Assembly (NCBI RefSeq): GCF_028816475.1
Contig: NZ_CP118247.1
Location: forward strand, 1,550,001-1,614,000
Direction: 5' to 3'
Origin: Devosia rhodophyticola
Lineage (GTDB): Bacteria; Pseudomonadota; Alphaproteobacteria; Rhizobiales; Devosiaceae
DNA: 64,000 bases
Part shown: piece by piece, positions 45,414 to 54,270 of the stretch
Layout: each line of letters begins with the position of its first letter
How positions within the stretch are numbered: position 1 is the first letter of the stretch
The notes under the pieces: generated by a model
What the model saw: the letters and a program-made list of their open reading frames with translations, nothing else
Databases searched by the model: none
What the model was told of the DNA's origin: nothing
Position numbers and translations under genes: made by a program

Positions 45414-46679
45414 CTAGGCCCGACTTTGCAACCTCACAACCGCCGCCGTCTTGCCGGTCATCTGCCGTTCAATCTCACCTGCAATTCTGTTGGCCGCTGC
45501 CAGCAATACCGAATCCAGCCGGTGAACATAACGGCTGGTGATACCCTGCCCAGCATGGCCGATGATGGTGCCAATGGTCGCCTCGGCATAATCCAGATCA
45601 CCGCCGATCGACGCAAACGAGTGGCGGAATACATGCGCCGTCAAATCATCGATCTTGGCCTTTCTTGCCAATCGCTCTATCGCCCCGCGCATTCCGCCAA
45701 AGGGCTCTGCCGGGTTGCGCGCGCCCGGTAACACCCAAGGCGATCCAGCAACGCGCGGCAGCGATGCCAGCACCTCAAGCGCCGGGTGCGCCAATGGGCG
45801 GATCGATGCGCCGGTCTTGCTGTCGCCCAGCCTTAGCGCCTGCCCCTCTGTGTCGACGTCGCTCCAGCGCAGTTTCGCAATCTCGCTAATGCGGCAGCCC
45901 GTCAATGCCAGCAACTGGACACCGGCAACCGCCTGCCAGGTTTCCGTTGTCGCCGCCAACGCCGTTCCAAGTGCCCCATACTCATCGCGGCTAAGGCGTC
46001 TGGTCTTCTTGTTGCCAACCGGGCGCGGCACACCGCTTGCCGGGTTAAATTCAATGATGCCTTCCGAAACCGCATAGGTCAGGATGCCACCCAATAGGCC
46101 GGCCGTTCGCGCCGCTGTGCCAGATCCACCAGCAACCACGCTCTTGCCGCGCAATTTGTCCGATTTTTCCACCATGGCCGTTTTACCGGCGGTCACGTCA
46201 CGAATGAACTTTGCAACATCGGCGCGCTTAAGATCGAGAACCAGCTTTCGCCCCAGCAATGGTTTGATGTGACGTTCTACCCGGCCAACGTCAGTCGAGA
46301 GTGTCGAGACTTTTTTGGGGCGACCGCCCTTGCCCAGGATCAAACCTTTTTGAGCAAGTTCAAGATACTGATCGCATAAATGCGCCACCGTCATCGACCG
46401 CCTGCGGGTCTTGCGTTCAAGCAAGGGATCGTCCTTTTGCAGAACCACCCCGCCCATCGTTTCGATTGCAAGTTTTCTGGCCTGGTCGGCAGTGATCGCG
46501 CCATGACTGCCGATGGTCATTCGGCGCCGTCCACCATCGGCCCTGTAGTCAACGAAATAGGTGCGCTTGCCGGTCGGATAGACATAGACCCCGAAGCCCT
46601 TTAGCTCTGAACACCAGATCGTATATTGCCGCCCGCGCAGCTCGTATTTATCAACAACGCCCTTAGTGAGCTTTGGCAC
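45414..46679 (-). CDS. tyrosine-recombinase integrase
   Basis: A 421-residue site-specific recombinase. The N-terminal arm-binding domain (DUF4102-like) spans about 1-90: GFGVYVYPTGKRTYFVDYR, MTIGSHGAITADQARKLA. The catalytic domain has the first Arg in LTGCRISEIAKLRWSDVD, then HVFRHSFAS (H-x-x-R), IIGHAGQ and the nucleophile Tyr in SRYVHRLD. It sits 170 bases from attR and should catalyse integration into tRNA-Arg(CCG). Confidence 0.95.
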   Translation of the reverse strand: MPKLTKGVVDKYELRGRQYTIWCSELKGFGVYVYPTGKRTYFVDYRADGGRRRMTIGSHGAITADQARKLAIETMGGVVLQKDDPLLERKTRRRSMTVAHLCDQYLELAQKGLILGKGGRPKKVSTLSTDVGRVERHIKPLLGRKLVLDLKRADVAKFIRDVTAGKTAMVEKSDKLRGKSVVAGGSGTAARTAGLLGGILTYAVSEGIIEFNPASGVPRPVGNKKTRRLSRDEYGALGTALAATTETWQAVAGVQLLALTGCRISEIAKLRWSDVDTEGQALRLGDSKTGASIRPLAHPALEVLASLPRVAGSPWVLPGARNPAEPFGGMRGAIERLARKAKIDDLTAHVFRHSFASIGGDLDYAEATIGTIIGHAGQGITSRYVHRLDSVLLAAANRIAGEIERQMTGKTAAVVRLQSRA

Positions 46680-46702
46680 CGTGACACCTGCCTATTCCAT
46701 CC

Positions 46703-46722
46703 AACTCACCAATAACTCACCA
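46703..46722 (+). repeat. right copy of the 20-bp subterminal repeat
   Basis: Identical to 30537-30556, same orientation, 130 bases inside attR and just upstream of the integrase start. Integrase binding here could also repress its own gene. Confidence 0.65.
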
Positions 46723-46852
46723 CGAATTGCGAAATTTGGGAAGATGGCGGAAAACGGCAGAAAACAGTTCAGCCAAATTTATGCTGTAAATTCATAAGCT
46801 TGGTAAACTCAAGATAATTTTAGCGCACCCCGGAAAACCTATAAGCACATCT

Positions 46853-46899
46853 CTCCGAAGGCAGAGGCCACACGTTCGAATCGTGTCGGGTGCGCCAAT
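46853..46899 (+). repeat. attR core
   Basis: Exact copy of the tRNA-Arg 3' half at 30445-30491. It lacks the 5' half of the tRNA and cannot form a tRNA. Confidence 0.93.
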
Positions 46900-47427
46900 C
46901 TTTTCATTGGGTTAGGCGATTTTTCCACTTTGCTGTTTTCCTACAGGAAGCACGGTGAAGGTAAGCTCACGCCGTTTTGCGAATCCAACTTTGGCGTACG
47001 TTTAACGGCTTCTTGCTGATCAACGCCCAGACATCATTTTCCTTTTCTGAGCCGCGCGCGCCAAGCTCGATCAGCAGGCGTGTGGTGGTTTCATAGTTCG
47101 CACCGACGATGCGAAAAAGCGCATGAATGGACCGCCATTCCGTATCTATTTGGTATTTCTTGGGGGCCCAAACCTGTCTAGCTCAGACAGATCAAGCTTT
47201 GATCTGAGGTTGAGCGACATTCGTTCTGAATGCGATTTAATATTCTCGCGATCACGCAGCGCTTGCTGAACAGAAACTATCTTCCTCCATGAGCGGGACT
47301 GTATCGCCAGGGCATGATCCCGCCTTTGTACGGAACCGCACTTTTGCACAAATATTGGCTGAAACTGGAACGAATTTGCCGATGGCCGGTTGATTGACCA
47401 TTGCGTCAACAACAGGGATTACCTGAA
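46900..47427. other. region between attR and the small membrane protein genes
   Basis: About 530 bases with no gene I can support. A short minus-strand frame (47146-47412) resembles nothing and has no coding signs. Near the right end is a candidate EcfG-type promoter. Confidence 0.4.
47367..47391 (+). promoter_or_regulatory. candidate EcfG (general stress) promoter
   Basis: GGAAC at 47367-47371, a 16-base spacer and GGTT at 47388-47391 come close to the alphaproteobacterial general-stress consensus GGAAC-N16/17-CGTT. It is 36 bases upstream of the 24-residue gene at 47428. Confidence 0.5.
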
Positions 47428-47502
47428 ATGAACGGTATTATTTACCTCGTAGGTCTCGTCGTCGTTGTCATGGCCATTCTGTCCTTTATCGGGCTGGCCT
47501 GA
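47428..47502 (+). CDS. 24-residue single-helix membrane protein
   Basis: A tiny reading frame, MNGIIYLVGLVVVVMAILSF and four more residues, forming one hydrophobic helix. It lies between a candidate stress promoter and the membrane protein gene at 47552. Short, purely hydrophobic proteins of this kind are common in Rhizobiales. Role unknown. Confidence 0.6.
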   Translation: MNGIIYLVGLVVVVMAILSFIGLA

Positions 47503-47551
47503 GGCCGGGCTGCAAGCGCCTTCCCTCGACTGAAACCTGGAGAACATAACA

Positions 47552-48433
47552 ATGGCTATCAATGCACCCGCCGGGGTTGCGGTCGTTTCTGACCGCGCCG
47601 ATGGCGAACAGTCTTCCTATGTCGATTGGCCCGCAATTTTTGCCGGCATCGTGCTGGCATCAGCGATCTCAGTGATCCTTCTGGCGTTCGGTTCTGCGGT
47701 CGGCCTGTCTTTTACCAACTTTCATGCCCGCGAGGGCGCTGCACCGATCTGGATCGGCATTGCAGGTGGCCTATGGCTGCTTTGGGTGCAGATTTCGAGC
47801 TTTTTGGCGGGTGGCTATATGACCGGGCGCCTGCGCCGTCGCTTCCGTGACGCCACGGAACATGAAAGCGACGTGCGGGACGGTGCCCACGGCCTCTTGG
47901 TTTGGGCTGGTGCGGCGGTTCTCGGCACAGTGATTGCCATTGGTGGCGTCGGTGCTGCGGCAAACGCTGTGGGCAATGTGGCGCAAACTGCAACCGCGGC
48001 TGCCTCAAACGTTGCGGATGGTTCGATTGATCCGAACGCCTACTTTGTGGACACGCTGTTGCGCAGCGATCGTCCGGTCGATGCTGGTGTTGCACGGGAT
48101 GAAGCGGGGCGGATCTTTGCTAATTCAGCGCTGAATGGCACTGAAGTATCAGCTGAGGATCGCAGCTATCTCGCCAACGTTGTGGCGGCCAACACCGGGC
48201 TGACGCCTGAAGAAGCCAGCGCACGCGTTGATCAAGTCACTGCCAATGTGGAAGCCGCCCGTCAGCAGGCTGTCGATGCAGCGGAAGCTGCCCGCAAGAC
48301 CGGCATTGTTGCAGCGTTCCTGCTGGCCGCATCGTTACTTGTAAGTGCGGTTGGGGCCTATTGGGCCGCCTCGATGGGCGGACGCCACCGCGACGAGCAA
48401 ACGGTGTTTGCCGACGTGTTCCCCCGTTACTGA
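47552..48433 (+). CDS. four-helix membrane protein of unknown function
   Basis: A 293-residue protein with hydrophobic segments near residues 27-50, 64-86, 112-135 and 250-277, and an Ala-rich hydrophilic loop of about 115 residues between the third and fourth. It starts after CCTGGAGAA at 47536. No named family recognised. With two tiny membrane proteins on either side and a terminator behind, it forms a small operon, perhaps an envelope stress response. Confidence 0.75.
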   Translation: MAINAPAGVAVVSDRADGEQSSYVDWPAIFAGIVLASAISVILLAFGSAVGLSFTNFHAREGAAPIWIGIAGGLWLLWVQISSFLAGGYMTGRLRRRFRDATEHESDVRDGAHGLLVWAGAAVLGTVIAIGGVGAAANAVGNVAQTATAAASNVADGSIDPNAYFVDTLLRSDRPVDAGVARDEAGRIFANSALNGTEVSAEDRSYLANVVAANTGLTPEEASARVDQVTANVEAARQQAVDAAEAARKTGIVAAFLLAASLLVSAVGAYWAASMGGRHRDEQTVFADVFPRY

Positions 48434-48457
48434 CCCATTGGAAAAAGGACATAAACA

Positions 48458-48535
48458 ATGTTTCGTGCCCTGGGATTGTTTTTGCTTGGCGTGCCGATCT
48501 GGCTGATCCTGATTATTATTTTCTTCATCCACTAG
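48458..48535 (+). CDS. 25-residue single-helix membrane protein
   Basis: MFRALGLFLLGVPIWLILII and five more residues, one hydrophobic helix, with AAAAAGGA a few bases upstream. It is last in the operon and a terminator follows within five bases, which supports expression. Confidence 0.6.
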   Translation: MFRALGLFLLGVPIWLILIIIFFIH

Positions 48536-48539
48536 AAGA

Positions 48540-48565
48540 GGGCGGGACTTTCCCGCCCTTTTTTT
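48540..48565 (+). terminator. Rho-independent terminator
   Basis: GGGCGGGA at 48540-48547 pairs with TCCCGCCC at 48551-48558 around CTT, followed by seven T. It ends the small membrane protein operon. Confidence 0.93.
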
Positions 48566-48580
48566 GTTTTGCACCTCGCG

Positions 48581-48613
48581 AAAAAACCCGCTCCGGTTTG
48601 GCCGAAGCGGGTT
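48581..48613 (-). terminator. Rho-independent terminator (minus strand)
   Basis: On the minus strand AACCCGCT pairs with AGCGGGTT (48606-48613 and 48585-48592) and is followed by six T. It ends the minus-strand gene 48628-48825. Confidence 0.85.
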
Positions 48614-48627
48614 GATTATTTCAAGAG

Positions 48628-48825
48628 TCAGTAATTGGCCGGGGGATCGCTGGCGGGAAAGCTTTCGTCGATTTCCTCGTCGTGCTTGGTCCAGTTTTTT
48701 TGCTTGTTGCCCATGTTTTCCTTGCCGGAATCACGAACCTGGACCGGAGAGCCATCGGGCCCGGTTTTCTTGTCGTTCTTGAATGCGGGCGCCTTGTCGG
48801 ACTTGGGTTTGTTTTTGTCAGTCAT
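48628..48825 (-). CDS. small hydrophilic protein with SFPASDPP tail
   Basis: A 65-residue, highly charged protein without hydrophobic core, starting MTDKNKPKSDKAPAF. The C-terminus HDEEIDESFPASDPPANY is a motif repeated in many small rhizobial proteins of unknown function. I chose ATG 48825 over the longer frame, which adds an unconserved stretch near miaB. Disorder and the stress-gene neighbourhood suggest a protective protein, unproven. Confidence 0.75.
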   Translation of the reverse strand: MTDKNKPKSDKAPAFKNDKKTGPDGSPVQVRDSGKENMGNKQKNWTKHDEEIDESFPASDPPANY

Positions 48826-48922
48826 TGTCGCCTCCATCTTTGGGGTGTCCCTTACAAAACCCGGCGACCGGGCGAGTGGTTGCACGCTTTTCGTCTTTGT
48901 CGCAGTCTGCTAAAGAGCGCGG

Positions 48923-50383
48923 ATGACCCAGACGCCCCAGAACACCAAAAAGCTCTTCATCAAGACCTATGGCTGTCAGATGAATGTCTATGACAGCGAC
49001 CGCATGGCCGATGCGCTGGCGCCGCACGGGTATGAGCCGGTAACGGACATGGCCACGGCAGACCTTGTGCTGCTCAATACCTGCCATATTCGCGAAAAGG
49101 CCTCGGAGAAGGTGTTTTCCGAATTGGGTCGACTCAAGGAATTGCAGGCGGCACGTCGAGAGGATGGCCAGGACCTGCTGATTGGCGTGGCTGGCTGCGT
49201 GGCGCAGGCAGAGGGCGAGGAAATTGCCCGACGCGCGCCTGTGGTCGATATGGTTTTTGGGCCGCAGGCCTATCATCGCCTGCCCGATATGGTGGCCAAG
49301 GCCGCCGGAAGCCGCCATTTGCATCCAGCGTTGCGCAAACCGGTCATCGACACCGACTTCCCCGAGGAAGACAAATTCGATCATCTGCCGGCGCCGCAGA
49401 AAGAAGTGGTGATCAAGCGGGGGCTGACGGCATTTTTGACCGTGCAGGAGGGCTGCGACAAGTTTTGCAGCTTTTGCGTGGTGCCCTATACGCGTGGCGC
49501 CGAAGTTTCGCGCCCGGTGCGGCAGGTTCTGGCCGAAGCGCGCGGGCTGGTCACAGGCGGGGTCAAGGAAATTACCCTTCTGGGGCAGAATGTGAATGCC
49601 TATCACGGGTTGGATGAGGCAGGAAAATCGGTCGGACTGGGTCAGCTGGCCTATCTCTTGGCCGAAATCGAGGGATTGGAGCGGCTGCGCTATACGACCA
49701 GTCATCCCCGCGACATGGATGATGGATTGATTGCGGCCCACCGCGACCTCGGTATCCTGATGCCTTATCTGCATTTGCCAGTGCAGTCAGGTTCGGACAC
49801 GATGCTCAAGGCCATGAACCGGCGCCACACGCGCGACGACTACATGCGGGTTATCGACAAAATCAAGTCGGCGCGGTCGGACATGGCGCTATCGGGCGAC
49901 TTTATCGTCGGCTTTCCGGGCGAAACCGACAAGGATTTTGAGGACACCCTCAAGATCATCGCCGATGTCGGCTATGCCTCGGCCTATTCGTTCAAATATT
50001 CGACCCGTCCGGGCACGCCGGGGGCCAATCTGGATGGCCAGATTGAAGAGGCGGTCAAGAACGAGCGGCTTTATCGGCTGCAGGCGCTGGTTGACGCACA
50101 GACCACCGCGTTCCATGCCTCCTGCGTTGGCAAGACCCTGCCAGTGCTCATTGAGCGCAAGGGGCGGATGGCCGGACAGGTAGGCGGCCGGTCTCCCTAT
50201 TTGCAGGCGGTACATTTTGAGGGGTCCACCGATTTGATCGGGCAGATCCTACCGCTCGAGATCATCGGGACCTCAACCAATTCGCTTGTCGGGAAATTGT
50301 CACAAGCGGCGCTTAACAATAGCGATATTTCGCACGACTCGACGCGCAAATCTGTTAGCGTTGATGAGTCTCGCGTGGCGTGA
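48923..50383 (+). CDS. miaB: tRNA-2-methylthio-N6-dimethylallyladenosine synthase
   Basis: Radical-SAM enzyme that methylthiolates i6A37 in tRNAs. The 486-residue product has the N-terminal iron-sulfur domain cysteines in [23 protein letters not shown] and GVAGCVAQ. The radical-SAM cluster is [10 protein letters not shown] near residue 180, and a TRAM domain closes the protein. It starts the block miaB-phoH-ybeY-corC. Confidence 0.97.
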   Translation: MTQTPQNTKKLFIKTYGCQMNVYDSDRMADALAPHGYEPVTDMATADLVLLNTCHIREKASEKVFSELGRLKELQAARREDGQDLLIGVAGCVAQAEGEEIARRAPVVDMVFGPQAYHRLPDMVAKAAGSRHLHPALRKPVIDTDFPEEDKFDHLPAPQKEVVIKRGLTAFLTVQEGCDKFCSFCVVPYTRGAEVSRPVRQVLAEARGLVTGGVKEITLLGQNVNAYHGLDEAGKSVGLGQLAYLLAEIEGLERLRYTTSHPRDMDDGLIAAHRDLGILMPYLHLPVQSGSDTMLKAMNRRHTRDDYMRVIDKIKSARSDMALSGDFIVGFPGETDKDFEDTLKIIADVGYASAYSFKYSTRPGTPGANLDGQIEEAVKNERLYRLQALVDAQTTAFHASCVGKTLPVLIERKGRMAGQVGGRSPYLQAVHFEGSTDLIGQILPLEIIGTSTNSLVGKLSQAALNNSDISHDSTRKSVSVDESRVA

Positions 50384-50419
50384 CCTCATGCTGCGCTTCA
50401 TTTCAGGAGCAGAACCAGC

Positions 50420-51463
50420 TTGAGCAGGCACTTGTCCCCGACATCAGATAACGCATTGGCATCCCAACTCGAACTCGCTTTTGACGACAACCGGCTGGTA
50501 GCCCAACTCTACGGGGATTTCGACCAGAACCTGGCCCTTATCGAGCAGCGACTCAAAGTGACGGCGACCCCACGGGGCAATCACGTCATGCTCAAGGGTG
50601 CTGCCGGAAGTGTTGATCAGGCGCGGCGCGTGCTGGAATCACTTTATGGCGTGCTTGAAGAAGGCCGGCCGGTCGATATGAGCGATGTGGATGGGGTCAT
50701 CCGCATGATCGAGACCGAAGACAGCCAACTTACCCTGCCGACGCTTGAGAAAAAGGGCAAGGTGCGCATGGCCCAGATCGCTACGCGCAAATCCACCATT
50801 GTGGCCAGAACACCGGCCCAGGACGCCTATATGCGCGCCATGGACCGAGCTGAACTGGTGTTTGGTGTTGGCCCTGCCGGTACGGGCAAGACCTATCTGG
50901 CGGTGGCACATGCGGCGTCACTGCTTGAACGGGGTGATATTAACCGGATCATCCTGTCGCGACCGGCGGTGGAAGCGGGCGAGCGGCTGGGCTTTCTGCC
51001 CGGCGACATGAAGGAAAAAGTCGATCCCTATCTGCGTCCGCTTTACGATGCGCTTTACGATATGATGAAGCCTGAAAACGTCGAGCGTTGCATCACGTCG
51101 GGGATTATCGAGGTGGCGCCGCTGGCGTTCATGCGTGGCCGTACGTTGGCCAATGCCGTGGTTATTCTGGACGAGGCGCAGAACACGACTTCCATGCAGA
51201 TGAAGATGTTTTTGACCCGTCTGGGCGAAAATTCCAAGATGATCGTGACGGGCGACCCGACGCAGGTGGATTTGCCGCGCGGCGAAAAATCGGGATTGAT
51301 TGAAGCTGTGGCCCTGCTTGATGGGGTTGAAGGGGTTCATGTTACCCGTTTCGGCGACAAGGATGTTGTGCGTCATGCTCTGGTGGGGCGGATCGTGCGG
51401 GCTTATGAAACGGACACGGCGCGCAAGCTCAAGGAAAAGCTGAACGAAGGGGTTGCACGCTGA
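50420..51463 (+). CDS. phoH: PhoH-family ATPase
   Basis: A 347-residue RNA-linked P-loop ATPase. Walker A is GPAGTGKTYLA near residue 153, and VVILDEAQNTT is Walker B. The start is TTG 50420, 10 bases after AGGAG; no in-frame ATG precedes the conserved part. It overlaps the deduced ybeY start. PhoH and YbeY are usually linked in RNA processing and ribosome maturation. Confidence 0.95.
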   Translation: MSRHLSPTSDNALASQLELAFDDNRLVAQLYGDFDQNLALIEQRLKVTATPRGNHVMLKGAAGSVDQARRVLESLYGVLEEGRPVDMSDVDGVIRMIETEDSQLTLPTLEKKGKVRMAQIATRKSTIVARTPAQDAYMRAMDRAELVFGVGPAGTGKTYLAVAHAASLLERGDINRIILSRPAVEAGERLGFLPGDMKEKVDPYLRPLYDALYDMMKPENVERCITSGIIEVAPLAFMRGRTLANAVVILDEAQNTTSMQMKMFLTRLGENSKMIVTGDPTQVDLPRGEKSGLIEAVALLDGVEGVHVTRFGDKDVVRHALVGRIVRAYETDTARKLKEKLNEGVAR

Positions 51464-51945
51464 GCGCCGCTGACCTGCCACTTGAAATTGCCCTGATCCA
51501 TGACGACGACGGCTGGCCCGATGGGCTTGGGCCGCTGGCAGAGCGTGGGGTTTTTGCAGCGCTTGCGGCGAGCAAATCGCGGCTCAAGGGTGCCGCCGAG
51601 ATCAGCATTGTGCTGAGCAATGATGCCGAACAACGCCAACTCAACAAGCGATGGCGGGACAAAGACGCCAGCACCAATGTGCTCAGCTTTGCCCAGATCG
51701 AGCCGTTCGGGGCTGTGGTTGGCATTCTTGGCGATATTGTGCTGGCCCGCGAAACGCTGGAGCGCGAGGCAGAAGAGCAGGGCATCAGTTTTAGCCATCA
51801 TTTCACCCATCTGATTGTGCATGGGTTTCTGCATATTCTGGGTTATGATCATCTCAATGACGAAGAGGCCCTCGAAATGGAGGGTCTTGAAACCAAAATA
51901 CTGGCGGGCCTTGGCATTAGTGATCCTTATGCCGATCACACCTAG
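51460..51945 (+). CDS. ybeY: endoribonuclease YbeY (apparent CTG start)
   Basis: Metal-dependent RNase for 16S rRNA 3'-end maturation and ribosome quality control. The zinc motif HLIVHGFLHILGYDH is intact. The first ATG/GTG/TTG in frame is GTG 51610, which would remove about 50 conserved residues (LEIALIHDDDGWPD onward). The frame is open to CTG 51460, which overlaps the phoH stop (CTGA) and has GAAGGGG 7 bases upstream; from there the protein is 161 residues, the family's length. I therefore infer a CTG start by coupled translation. Confidence 0.88.
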   Translation: MSAADLPLEIALIHDDDGWPDGLGPLAERGVFAALAASKSRLKGAAEISIVLSNDAEQRQLNKRWRDKDASTNVLSFAQIEPFGAVVGILGDIVLARETLEREAEEQGISFSHHFTHLIVHGFLHILGYDHLNDEEALEMEGLETKILAGLGISDPYADHT

Positions 51946-52005
51946 AGGCGCGGCAGTTGCGAAATACAGGCAAAAAAGGATAGAAAGCCGTTTGACCACG
52001 GCAAG

Positions 52006-53043
52006 ATGAACATGAACGACAGCGAACCGAGTAGTGCGCCCAAGGTGCCAGATAATAATAGCGAACCTCCTTCTAGTCCCGCCTCCGCGCCAACGCGGGG
52101 GCCTACAATCTGGGAGCGCCTCAAGGCGATGATGGCGCTGCGCAGCGTTTCCCTGCGCCATGATTTGCGCGAAGCACTGGATGAACAGGGCGGCACCGAT
52201 ACGACCGATTTCTCCGAGAGCGAACGCACCATTTTGCAGAATGTGCTCAAGCTCAGCGAAGTATCAGTGGTCGATGTGATGGTGGAGCGGTCCGATATTC
52301 AGGCCGTCAGTTCCGATATCAATCTAGGGGGCCTGTTGGCCGAGTTTCGTCAGGCGGGCCATTCGCGCCTACCGGTTTATGATGACGGGCTGGACAATAT
52401 TCTGGGTTTTGTGCACGTCAAGGACGTGCTGCACCGAATTGCCGAACCAAAGCCGATGGATACCTCCCCCAAGGATGTACCGGTGCGGCTGATTTCCTCG
52501 GCCTTGCGCCAGAAAGTTTCCAAACTCGATATTTTGCGCACGGCAATGTTCGTGCCCACCTCGATGCCGGTGGGGGATCTGTTGCAACAGATGCGTGCCA
52601 GCCGGGTGCATATGGCCATCGTGGTGGACGAATATGGCGGCACCGACGGGCTGGTGACGATTGAGGATCTGTTGGAATCCGTCGTCGGGGAAATCGAGGA
52701 CGAGCACGACGAGCTCGAAGCCGCCCTGATCCGCAAGGTGGGTCCTGATACCTATCTGGCCGATGCGCGGGCCGAATTATGCGATGTGCAGGAATTGCTC
52801 GGGCCCGAATTCAATCCGGGCGAATATGCTGAGGACGTCGAAACGATTGGCGGGTTGGTTTTTGACCTGGCAGGGCATGTGCCCGCCAAGGGCGAGGTGG
52901 TATCCAAGCTGGATCATTTCGATTTCGAGGTTCTGGCCGCTGACAGTCGGCGCATCAAGCGCCTGCGCATTCGCCGACGGCGGCGCGAGGGTGAGCAGGT
53001 GGACACAAATACCGACGCCCATATGCACACAGCCGCAGAATGA
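52006..53043 (+). CDS. corC: CBS-domain protein, HlyC/CorC (TlyC) family
   Basis: A 345-residue soluble protein with two CBS domains near residues 80-200 (VDVMVERSDIQAVSSD, AGHSRLPVYDDGLDNILGFV, VVDEYGGTDGLVTIEDLLE) and the C-terminal CorC/HlyC domain (TIGGLVFDLAGHVPAKG). No membrane DUF21 domain precedes it. These proteins are tied to magnesium and cobalt efflux or envelope integrity. In many relatives lnt follows; here the next gene is nfuA on the other strand. Confidence 0.9.
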   Translation: MNMNDSEPSSAPKVPDNNSEPPSSPASAPTRGPTIWERLKAMMALRSVSLRHDLREALDEQGGTDTTDFSESERTILQNVLKLSEVSVVDVMVERSDIQAVSSDINLGGLLAEFRQAGHSRLPVYDDGLDNILGFVHVKDVLHRIAEPKPMDTSPKDVPVRLISSALRQKVSKLDILRTAMFVPTSMPVGDLLQQMRASRVHMAIVVDEYGGTDGLVTIEDLLESVVGEIEDEHDELEAALIRKVGPDTYLADARAELCDVQELLGPEFNPGEYAEDVETIGGLVFDLAGHVPAKGEVVSKLDHFDFEVLAADSRRIKRLRIRRRRREGEQVDTNTDAHMHTAAE

Positions 53044-53050
53044 ACAAAAT

Positions 53051-53076
53051 AGGCCCGGAGCAATCCGGGCCTTTTC
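53051..53076. terminator. stem-loop terminator between corC and nfuA
   Basis: AGGCCCGGA at 53051-53059 pairs with TCCGGGCCT at 53064-53072 around GCAA, followed by TTTT. It sits between convergent genes and may act both ways, better for corC. Confidence 0.85.
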
Positions 53077-53105
53077 ATTTCTGGGTATGCGTGTGCAGTG
53101 CGGCG

Positions 53106-53672
53106 CTAGACCTGTTGGACGTTTTCAACGCCAGGAACAAAGTGGCGCAGAAGATTTTCGATGCCGTTCTTGAGCGTTGCGGTCGAGGAGGGGCAGCCCG
53201 AGCAGGCGCCCTGCATATGCAGGAAGACCGTGCCTTCCTTATAACCCTTGAAGATGATGTCGCCGCCGTCCATAGCAACTGCCGGACGGACACGGGTGGC
53301 GAGCAGTTCCTTGATAACTTCAACGGTTTCGCCGTCATCAGGTTCGAAGAATTCTTCGCCGCCATCATCCATCTCGACATCATCATTGCCTTCGGCGATG
53401 ACCGGTTTGCCAGACAGGAAATGGTCCATGATAACGCCAAGGATGGCGGGCTTGATGTGGGCCCAGTCGGTTTGATCCTTGGTGACGGAGATAAAATCTG
53501 CGCCCAGAAAAACGCCGTTTACACCGGAAATGGCAAACAGGCCCGTGGCCAGCGGCGAAGCAGCGGCCGCAACCGGGGTGCGAAAATCGCGCGGTTCGCC
53601 GACGAGCACATCGCGGCCGGGCAAAAATTTCAGCGTCGCCGGATTCGGAGTGGCTTCGGTCTGAATGAACAT
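53106..53672 (-). CDS. nfuA: NifU-family iron-sulfur scaffold protein
   Basis: Delivers iron-sulfur clusters to apoproteins. The 188-residue product starts at MFIQTEATPNPATLKF (ATG 53672); the longer frame adds 45 unconserved residues. It has the N-terminal scaffold domain (DFISVTK), an acidic linker and the C-terminal NifU domain with GACSGCPSS (CxxC near residue 155). It follows the usp gene on the minus strand. Confidence 0.95.
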   Translation of the reverse strand: MFIQTEATPNPATLKFLPGRDVLVGEPRDFRTPVAAAASPLATGLFAISGVNGVFLGADFISVTKDQTDWAHIKPAILGVIMDHFLSGKPVIAEGNDDVEMDDGGEEFFEPDDGETVEVIKELLATRVRPAVAMDGGDIIFKGYKEGTVFLHMQGACSGCPSSTATLKNGIENLLRHFVPGVENVQQV

Positions 53673-53781
53673 GGCAGTTCCCATCGGAAACGAATTTGGA
53701 ATGCTTCTAAAATAGTCATTTCCGCCCCATTTGCAAGGGCAATCGCCCATAGGGCAGGCGGCAAGGGACCAGCAATTATTT

Positions 53782-54255
53782 TTAGCAGACGGCGATGATT
53801 TCCTCATCAGTCATGCGACCGGGCACAATGGTCATGGGAATGGGCAGAGCGTGGGCCCGATTGGCAAAGTGCTGGACCAGTGGGCCGGGGTTTTCAGCCG
53901 ATATGCTGGCGGCCAGCACCAGAATGGCGATGGCGCGATCCTGATTGATGACCCGCTCGATTTCCTCAAAGCCGCTGCCCTCGCAGACGACCGATTCGAC
54001 CTTGACGTTGCCGATGGCTTTTAGCCGCTGCAGGCGCGCGTCGAGATCGCGCTCGGCCTGTTCGACCGCTTCGGCGCGCAAGACGTCTTCCACCCCCATG
54101 CCGATGAAGTCGGGCGGCTCAACAACCGACATCAACACCACGGTGCCGCCGGTGCGATGGACACGGTAGGCCGCAAAGGTGACGGCGCGGTCGCATTCGA
54201 CAGTACCGTCAATAACCACGAGAAATTTGCGCTGGTATTCGGCGATATCAACCAT
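53782..54255 (-). CDS. universal stress protein (UspA family)
   Basis: A 157-residue alpha/beta protein: KFLVVIDGTVECDRAVTFA and VVLMSVVEPP start the fold, with a late AILVLAAS. The ATP-binding glycine pattern is weak. It lies between trpS and nfuA, a constant position in this group of bacteria. Confidence 0.88.
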   Translation of the reverse strand: MVDIAEYQRKFLVVIDGTVECDRAVTFAAYRVHRTGGTVVLMSVVEPPDFIGMGVEDVLRAEAVEQAERDLDARLQRLKAIGNVKVESVVCEGSGFEEIERVINQDRAIAILVLAASISAENPGPLVQHFANRAHALPIPMTIVPGRMTDEEIIAVC

Positions 54256-54270
54256 GAGTCACATCCTTTT

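Noticed and set aside
47146..47412. 88-residue minus-strand frame between attR and the small membrane genes
   Set aside because: No similarity, no Shine-Dalgarno and no operon context support it.
48818..49774. 318-residue minus-strand frame
   Set aside because: It is antisense to miaB, which carries all its cysteine motifs.
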